Positions 59,542 through 64,000 of a stretch of DNA of 64,000 nucleotides are shown piece by piece. The position numbers and the translations under genes are program-made. This DNA comes from CANKHA01 sp035652315 (GTDB lineage Bacteria; Pseudomonadota; Alphaproteobacteria; Rhizobiales; Xanthobacteraceae): assembly GCA_035652315.1 (NCBI GenBank), contig DASREA010000027.1, positions 1-64,000 of the forward strand. The letters run 5' to 3'. Every line of letters starts with the position of its first letter. The stretch's first letter is position 1. The notes under the pieces are model-generated. The model did no database searches. It had not been told where the DNA came from and worked only from the letters and a program-made list of their open reading frames with translations.

Positions 59542-60057
59542 TCACTTCGCCTTCGCCAAATAGGCTTCGAGCTGGTCCATGGTGCCGGTCCAGCCTTGGG
59601 TCATGCTGGGACGGCCAGCCTCGAAGGCTTGGCGTTCCGCTTCGCTGGCGTTGTAGGGCATCCAGCTCACGGTGAACCTGGTCTTGCCGCCAGGCGCGTC
59701 CTCGAACGTGAATGTGGAGAGCATGTAAAGCGGCCAGGTCGGAGCCATCGGATGGCGCGTCACCCCGCGCTTCTCATCGGAGAACGAGTTCATAAAGACG
59801 AGCCGTTCCTGCGGCACGATCTCGCGATAGGTGAACAGGCCCCACATCGGCGTGCCGTCGGGCGCTTTCAGGCCGTAGTGGTAGGTGCCGCCGACGCGCA
59901 GATCCATGGCGGAAGCGGTCACGGTGAAGCCCTTCGGGCCCCACCATTGCTTCATGCGCTCCGGATCGGTGAAGCATTTCCAAAGCAGATCCCGCGGCAC
60001 GTCAAACACGCGCGAGATGACGAAGTCCTTGGTTTTGGTTTCTGCGCTCGAAGCCAT
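59542..60057 (-). CDS. SRPBCC family protein (AHSA1-like), second copy
   Basis: This encodes 171 residues. The ATG at 60057 has GGAGG five bases upstream; the GTG at 60069 lies in front of that site and is unlikely. Landmarks are RVFDVPRDLLWKCFTDPERM, KQWWGPKGFTVTASAMDLRV and GGTYHYGLKAPDGTPMWGLF, as in its two paralogues here. The C-terminal WTGTMDQLEAYLAK is the usual closing helix. Ligand is unknown. It is flanked by VOC genes on both sides. Confidence 0.9.
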   Translation of the reverse strand: MASSAETKTKDFVISRVFDVPRDLLWKCFTDPERMKQWWGPKGFTVTASAMDLRVGGTYHYGLKAPDGTPMWGLFTYREIVPQERLVFMNSFSDEKRGVTRHPMAPTWPLYMLSTFTFEDAPGGKTRFTVSWMPYNASEAERQAFEAGRPSMTQGWTGTMDQLEAYLAKAK

Positions 60058-60089
60058 TCGCTCCTCCACCGCAATCGGCCCCTAGCGGA

Positions 60090-60497
60090 TTAATTCGCCG
60101 GAACAATGATCATCCAGCCGATACCGAATTTGTCGGCAAGCACTCCGAAACGCCGCGCGAAAAAAGTTTTGTCCATCGGCATTCTTACTTCGCCTCCCGC
60201 GCTCAAGGCGCCGAACAGCTTGTCCGCTTCAGCCTCGTCTTTGGGGTAAAGCGTCAAGGAGAAGCCTTGAAAGTTTGGTTTGCCCGTGTTGCGGCCGTCG
60301 GAGGCCAAAACCGTACTGTCTCCAATCTTGATGCTTGCATGCATCACTTTGTCGCCACTTCCGGGAGAGATCATTGACTGGTCGGGGGCGTCCTTGAAGC
60401 GCATGACCATTTCGGTCTTGGCGCCGAGAGTTTTTTGGTAGAACTCGATCGCCTCGTCGCAGCGGCCATCGAAAAACAGATAAGGCTGTATCTGCAT
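60090..60497 (-). CDS. VOC family protein (PhnB-like), first copy
   Basis: This encodes 135 residues. It starts MQIQPYLFFDGRCDEAIEFY and holds MVMRFKDAPDQSMISPGSGD, VMHASIKIGDSTVLASDGRN and FFARRFGVLADKFGIGWMII. This is the shorter PhnB-like form. The ATG at 60497 has AGGAGG six bases upstream; an extra GTG just before it gives one more residue. Function is unproved; family members bind small ligands or metals. It follows the first SRPBCC gene. Confidence 0.9.
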   Translation of the reverse strand: MQIQPYLFFDGRCDEAIEFYQKTLGAKTEMVMRFKDAPDQSMISPGSGDKVMHASIKIGDSTVLASDGRNTGKPNFQGFSLTLYPKDEAEADKLFGALSAGGEVRMPMDKTFFARRFGVLADKFGIGWMIIVPAN

Positions 60498-60526
60498 CAC
60501 GTTCCTCCTTTTGTGCTTGGCGCAAT

Positions 60527-61012
60527 CTACGCGTTCATTGTGGCAAGATAGTCAGCGAGCCGCGCCATAGTCTGCGAAAGCCCCTTATCGGCGCCATATT
60601 CCTTGATCACGCGATCACGTTCTTGCGCCGACGGGAATCGTCCATGCCAGACGAGACGGGTACGCCCGCCGTCAAGTTCCTCGAAAGTCAAAGTTTGGGT
60701 GAATTGCACCGGTTCGACGTCGTCGCCGCCGCCATGACGATAGACGATGCGTTCTGGCGGCAGGATCTCGTCATAGGTCACGCGATTCTGATAATCGCGG
60801 CCGTCCGGCCCATGCATCACGAATCGCCAAGCGCCGCCGGGGCGGAAGTCGAAACTGAGGGTCGTCGTGGTGAAGCCGTCCGGGCCCCACCACCGCGCCA
60901 GATGCTTCGGGTCGGTGAAGGCCGAAAATACCAGTTCGCGCGGCGCTTCAAAAATACGCGAGCCTATGATCGACCGCGGATCATGGAGATCGATACTACT
61001 TTTTGCGCTCAC
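60527..61012 (-). CDS. SRPBCC family protein (AHSA1-like), first copy
   Basis: This encodes 161 residues from a GTG at 61012, which lies inside the end of the ArsR gene (17-base overlap) behind AGGGAGA. Landmarks are RIFEAPRELVFSAFTDPKHL, ARWWGPDGFTTTTLSFDFRP, GGAWRFVMHGPDGRDYQNRV and LTFEELDGGRTRLVWHGRFP. The overlap with the regulator gene shows that the cluster is translated as a coupled operon. Ligand is unknown. Confidence 0.9.
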   Translation of the reverse strand: MSAKSSIDLHDPRSIIGSRIFEAPRELVFSAFTDPKHLARWWGPDGFTTTTLSFDFRPGGAWRFVMHGPDGRDYQNRVTYDEILPPERIVYRHGGGDDVEPVQFTQTLTFEELDGGRTRLVWHGRFPSAQERDRVIKEYGADKGLSQTMARLADYLATMNA

Positions 61013-61361
61013 TTCGCGTCTCCCTGGCTTCGTTCTCTTTGGCTTGCAGCGTCTGCAGATAATCGTCGAGGCGGTCGAGGCGCTCCTCCCAAAGCCGCCG
61101 ATATTCCTCGAGCCAATCGTCGACGCCTTTGAGCGCCTCCGGCTCGAGCCGGCACGGGCGCCACTGGGCTTCCCGCCCGCGGGTAATCAGCCCGGCGCGT
61201 TCCAGCACCTTCAGGTGCTTGGAGATTGCCGGCCCGCTGATGTCGAAGGGCTTGGCCAATTCGCTCACCGAGGTCTGCCCCAGCGCGAGGCGTGCCAGGA
61301 TGGCGCGGCGCGTCGGGTCGGCCAGGGCGGCAAAGGTGGAGCTAAGGCGGTCCGTCCTCAT
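60996..61361 (-). CDS. ArsR-family transcriptional regulator
   Basis: This encodes 121 residues. The winged helix begins FAALADPTRRAILARLALG. The recognition helix is PFDISGPAISKHLKVLERAG and the wing LITRGREAQWRPCRLEPEAL. There is no CxC arsenic-type metal site, which places it in the group of ArsR proteins that accompany SRPBCC genes and often repress their own operon. A candidate operator lies just upstream at 61374-61397. Confidence 0.93.
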   Translation of the reverse strand: MRTDRLSSTFAALADPTRRAILARLALGQTSVSELAKPFDISGPAISKHLKVLERAGLITRGREAQWRPCRLEPEALKGVDDWLEEYRRLWEERLDRLDDYLQTLQAKENEARETRSERKK

Positions 61362-61373
61362 TGAACTATCCAG

Positions 61374-61397
61374 TTAAATAACCTATTGGTTAAATAA
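61374..61397 (-). promoter_or_regulatory. Candidate ArsR operator / promoter
   Basis: An AT-rich inverted repeat, TTAAATAACC-TATT-GGTTAAATAA, has a perfect 5-bp inner stem (TAACC/GGTTA) and 8 of 10 symmetric positions. It also reads as a direct repeat of TTAAATAA. It lies 13 to 36 bases before the ArsR start codon, where a repressor would block transcription. The sequence around it is otherwise GC-rich. Confidence 0.55.
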
Positions 61398-61453
61398 AGC
61401 GCCGGCTGGAGCCTGTCAAGAAGGGAATTTCCGTTCGAACAGGCAGGCATCGG

Positions 61454-62125
61454 CTATTTCTGCAGCGCCGCCCGGATCAGGTTTACCCCGTCGTCGCTGG
61501 CCCATTCGGCGGGACCGGCGATGGTGCCGATCTCGCAGCCTTTGGGGTCGAGCAACACGGTCGTGGGCATGCCGACCGCCCGGCCGATCGCCCTAAGATC
61601 CTGAAAAACCTTGGCTTCGGGATCGGCATAATAGGTCAGATGACGGATGGCCCTGTCCTTGAACCAGGCTTTCGGCTTGTCCGGGTCGCGGGTGTCGATG
61701 TTGACGGCGACCACGTCGAAATCTGGCCCGCCGAGCTTGGCTTTCAGCGCGTCGAGCGCCGGCATTTCCTGCCCGCAAGGCACGCACCAGGTCGCCCACA
61801 GATTCAACAGCACGGTCCGTGCCCGCCATTCCTGCAATGAATGCTGCCGGCCATTCGCGTCCTGGAAGGTGAGATCGGGCAGACGCAGCGGCTCGCTGGC
61901 CATCGTCACCGCAGCTACCTCGCCCCGGACCAAAGGCGCGAGGCGCCGGGCAATATCCACGGCGGCTTTGCACTCCGGATCGCCCGCGCGATTGCGCAGC
62001 AAGCCGGCAATCCCGTATATCCCGGCGAAGCCGAGCAAGATCGCGGCGGCAACCGCACTAGCGACCAGTACCGCACGGCGGCGGTTCGGACCCGCCGGCT
62101 TTTCGTTCCCGGATGGTGCTTTCAT
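61454..62125 (-). CDS. tlpA: Membrane-anchored thioredoxin-like protein TlpA
   Basis: This encodes 223 residues from the ATG at 62125. A single membrane anchor lies at residues 18-42 (VLVASAVAAAILLGFAGIYG). The periplasmic thioredoxin domain has the active site WCVPC (C114, C117) in NLWATWCVPCGQEMPALDAL. Two further Cys, C52 (DPECKAAVD) and about C197 (DPKGCEIG), match the structural disulfide known in Bradyrhizobium TlpA. It is a reducing thioredoxin needed for copper insertion and cytochrome oxidase assembly. It is divergent from argH with only 39 bases between start codons. Confidence 0.92.
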   Translation of the reverse strand: MKAPSGNEKPAGPNRRRAVLVASAVAAAILLGFAGIYGIAGLLRNRAGDPECKAAVDIARRLAPLVRGEVAAVTMASEPLRLPDLTFQDANGRQHSLQEWRARTVLLNLWATWCVPCGQEMPALDALKAKLGGPDFDVVAVNIDTRDPDKPKAWFKDRAIRHLTYYADPEAKVFQDLRAIGRAVGMPTTVLLDPKGCEIGTIAGPAEWASDDGVNLIRAALQK

Positions 62126-62164
62126 CGTCGTGCTGACCTCCGCCTGCGTGCCTTTGGACGTGTC

Positions 62165-63556
62165 ATGAGCAACAAGATGTGGGGCGGACGCTTCAACAGC
62201 GGCCCCGACGCCCTCATGGAGGAGATCAACGCCTCCATCGATTTCGACCGGCACCTGGCACGCGAGGACATTCTGGCGTCCAAGGTCCATGCAGCCATGC
62301 TGGCGAAGCAAGGCATAATCACGGCGGCCGACGCCGACAAGATAACGCAGGGCTTGGACAAGATTCTGGCGGAAATCGAAGCCGGCAGCTTTTCGTTCAA
62401 GCGCGCGCTCGAGGACATTCACATGAATGTCGAGAGCCGGCTTCAGGAGTTAATCGGCGCCGCGGCCGGCCGGTTACATACCGCGCGATCGCGCAACGAT
62501 CAGGTGGCCACCGATTTCCGGCTCTGGCTCCGCAACCGCATTGACGAGATCGATGCGGCGCTCACCGCCTATCAGCAGGCGCTGGCGACGCGCGCGCTTG
62601 AACACGCGGCGACGGTGATGCCGGGCTTGACGCATTTGCAAACCGCGCAGCCGGTGACTTTCGGCCATCATTTGCTGGCCTATGTGGAGATGGCGGCGCG
62701 CGACCGCGGCCGCTTTGCCGATGCGCGCAAAAGGTTGAACGAATCCCCGCTTGGCGCTGCGGCGCTGGCGGGAACGTCATTTCCCATTGATCGCGAGATG
62801 GCGGCGCATGCGCTCGGCTTCGAGCGGCCGGCGGCCAATTCGCTCGACGCGGTGTCGGACAGAGATTTTGCGCTGGAGACGCTTTCGGCTGTCGCCATCA
62901 CTTCCATCCACCTTTCGCGGCTCGCCGAGGAGATCGTGATTTGGACGTCGCCACTGGTCGGCCTGGTGAAGCTGTCCGACAAATTCACCACCGGTTCGTC
63001 GATCATGCCGCAGAAGCGCAATCCCGACGCCGCCGAACTGGTGCGTGCGAAAACCGGGCGCATCCTTGGCGCTTTGTCGGCGCTCTTCGTGGTCATGAAA
63101 GGCTTGCCGCTCGCCTATCAGAAGGACATGCAGGAGGACAAGGAAGCGGTGATCGATGCGGTCACGGCGCTATTGCTTTCCTTGGCGGCGATGACGGGAA
63201 TGGTCGCGGACCTTCAGCCCGACACGGCGCGCATGAAGAAGGCGGCCGGCGAAGGCTATGCCACCGCCACCGACCTGGCGGACTGGCTGGTGCGCGAATT
63301 GAAGCTGCCTTTCCGCGAGGCGCATCACATCACCGGACGCATCGTCGCCCAGGCAGCCAAACGCGGCGTCGCTCTGCATCGGCTGCCGCTCGAAGCAATG
63401 CGTGCCGTCGAGCCGCGGATTTCGGATGCCGTATTCGAGGTGCTTTCCGTCGAGCGCTCGGTGCGCAGCCGCACGAGTTATGGCGGCACGGCGCCGAAAA
63501 ATGTCCGCGCAGCCGCGAAGAAGTGGCTGAAGACGCTGGAAAAAAAGCGCAAATGA
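62165..63556 (+). CDS. argH: Argininosuccinate lyase
   Basis: This encodes 463 residues, standard for ArgH. It starts MSNKMWGGRFNSGPDALMEE. It holds DIHMNVESRLQELIG, HTARSRNDQVATDFRLWLR, the motif THLQTAQPVTFGHHLLAYVE and the superfamily signature GSSIMPQKRNPDAAELVR, with the catalytic Ser. It splits argininosuccinate into arginine and fumarate. The longer frame to 61841 would cover tlpA on the other strand and is rejected. The next gene, lptM, starts 66 bases downstream. Confidence 0.96.
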   Translation: MSNKMWGGRFNSGPDALMEEINASIDFDRHLAREDILASKVHAAMLAKQGIITAADADKITQGLDKILAEIEAGSFSFKRALEDIHMNVESRLQELIGAAAGRLHTARSRNDQVATDFRLWLRNRIDEIDAALTAYQQALATRALEHAATVMPGLTHLQTAQPVTFGHHLLAYVEMAARDRGRFADARKRLNESPLGAAALAGTSFPIDREMAAHALGFERPAANSLDAVSDRDFALETLSAVAITSIHLSRLAEEIVIWTSPLVGLVKLSDKFTTGSSIMPQKRNPDAAELVRAKTGRILGALSALFVVMKGLPLAYQKDMQEDKEAVIDAVTALLLSLAAMTGMVADLQPDTARMKKAAGEGYATATDLADWLVRELKLPFREAHHITGRIVAQAAKRGVALHRLPLEAMRAVEPRISDAVFEVLSVERSVRSRTSYGGTAPKNVRAAAKKWLKTLEKKRK

Positions 63557-63622
63557 CGACGTCGCCGGGCCTCGCCTTCGGCGGCCGATCTGCTATGTTG
63601 CGTCTGCGTTCGGGAGAGAATT

Positions 63623-63907
63623 GTGGACCGTCGATCCTATCTGGCCCGTCTTGCCGTGCTTGGCGCCGCCATGGCGGCGCTGGCGCTTGCCGGCTGTGGC
63701 CGTAAAGGCCCGCTCGATCCGCCGCCCGTTGCCGCAGAGCCCACGCCGAGCGCCGCGCCGGCGCGACAGAGTTCCGTGGCCAGCCCTACGGCTAGCCTCA
63801 ATGGAAAGAGCGAGTCAAAGGGACCTTCCGTCTTCACCCGTCACGGCCAGCCGGTGGCGCCGCCCGGACCAAAAGTACATCTGCCGATTGATTGGCTTAT
63901 CGACTAA
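63623..63907 (+). CDS. lptM: LptM-like small lipoprotein
   Basis: This encodes 94 residues from a GTG behind GGGAGAG. The signal peptide ends in a lipobox, LALAGCGRKGPLDPPP; the CGRKGPL sequence is the mark of LptM (formerly YifL), which helps assemble the LptD lipopolysaccharide translocon at the outer membrane. The rest is Pro/Ser-rich and ends GPKVHLPIDWLID. The argH-lptM-lysA order is conserved in many proteobacteria. Confidence 0.85.
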   Translation: MDRRSYLARLAVLGAAMAALALAGCGRKGPLDPPPVAAEPTPSAAPARQSSVASPTASLNGKSESKGPSVFTRHGQPVAPPGPKVHLPIDWLID

Positions 63908-63988
63908 ACCCGCGCGCGTCCCGAGGTTTTTGGCGCTGCGCGCCGCGCCCGGGTACAGGCTGACCTCCATGTCACGGTTGGATTGGCA

Positions 63989-64000
63989 ATGAATCATTTC
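63989..64000 (+). CDS. lysA: Start of lysA (diaminopimelate decarboxylase), cut by the window end
   Basis: Only four codons are present (MNHF). The assignment rests on position: lysA follows argH and lptM in related genomes, and its product often begins MNHF in Bradyrhizobium-like bacteria. The product would decarboxylate meso-diaminopimelate to lysine. Confidence 0.6.

Noticed and set aside
61841..62164. A 108-residue N-terminal extension of ArgH
   Set aside because: It would run antisense through tlpA, and ArgH proteins start at MSNKMWGGRF-like sequences.
62126..62422. A 99-residue N-terminal extension of TlpA
   Set aside because: It lies antisense to argH; the ATG at 62125 gives the normal anchor and length.

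Overview
The window is high-GC chromosomal DNA of an alphaproteobacterium, most likely Hyphomicrobiales near Bradyrhizobium, Rhodopseudomonas, Pseudolabrys or Xanthobacteraceae. The evidence is a Rhizobiales-type porin, the divergent tlpA / argH-lptM-lysA arrangement, an ethylmalonyl-CoA pathway dehydrogenase beside a corrinoid adenosyltransferase and etfBA-hbdA, and an extragenic palindrome built on GGGCTTGACCC. Gene density is high and many neighbours overlap by 1 to 4 bases. I see no insertion sequence, prophage, CRISPR array or rRNA. There is one tRNA, tRNA-Leu(CAA).

Layout. 0.4-6.4 kb: three small secreted or membrane proteins, two orphan periplasmic amino-acid binding proteins and a major porin. 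6.5-9.5 kb: an EutA-family ATPase with histidine-rich ends, followed by a bicupin protein. 9.5-18.7 kb (minus strand): an MdtABC-type RND efflux operon with its outer-membrane factor. 19.0-28.6 kb (plus strand): a sulfite/nitrite reduction block made of a diflavin reductase, a CysI hemoprotein, a formate/nitrite channel, a NirA-family reductase, an unusual Fe-S/FAD/NADPH reductase and siroheme synthase. 28.6-31.5 kb: a 2Fe-2S/FAD reductase divergent from a class II aldolase and an ACMSD-like amidohydrolase, probably aromatic catabolism.

31.5-42.5 kb: an MHYT-PAS-chemoreceptor fusion, a CAP-domain lipoprotein, a polysaccharide flippase flanked by two BioF2-like acyltransferases, FadD, a D,D-carboxypeptidase and a third orphan binding protein. 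42.7-52.5 kb: hisE, a VTT/DedA-like membrane protein, an alanine-rich periplasmic protein, tRNA-Leu, dsbB, an HNH nuclease, an esterase, an AlkA-like glycosylase, gluQ, a hybrid histidine kinase, a BrkB-like membrane protein and a second chemoreceptor. 52.7-58.5 kb: methylsuccinyl-CoA dehydrogenase, a Host_attach protein, a HIG1-type small membrane protein, a PduO-type adenosyltransferase, etfB, etfA and 3-hydroxybutyryl-CoA dehydrogenase. Together these fit C2/C4 acyl-CoA assimilation with electrons passing to ETF. 58.5-61.4 kb (minus strand): an ArsR regulator followed by alternating SRPBCC and VOC proteins. 61.4-64.0 kb: tlpA, divergent from argH-lptM and the first codons of lysA.

The most unusual material is in the sulfite/nitrite block, where three different redox proteins share a short N-terminal motif and one reductase carries a 4Fe-4S domain where a flavodoxin domain would be expected. 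The EutA-bicupin pair, which lacks any ethanolamine ammonia-lyase, comes next. All functions are read from sequence motifs and gene context; no database search was possible.
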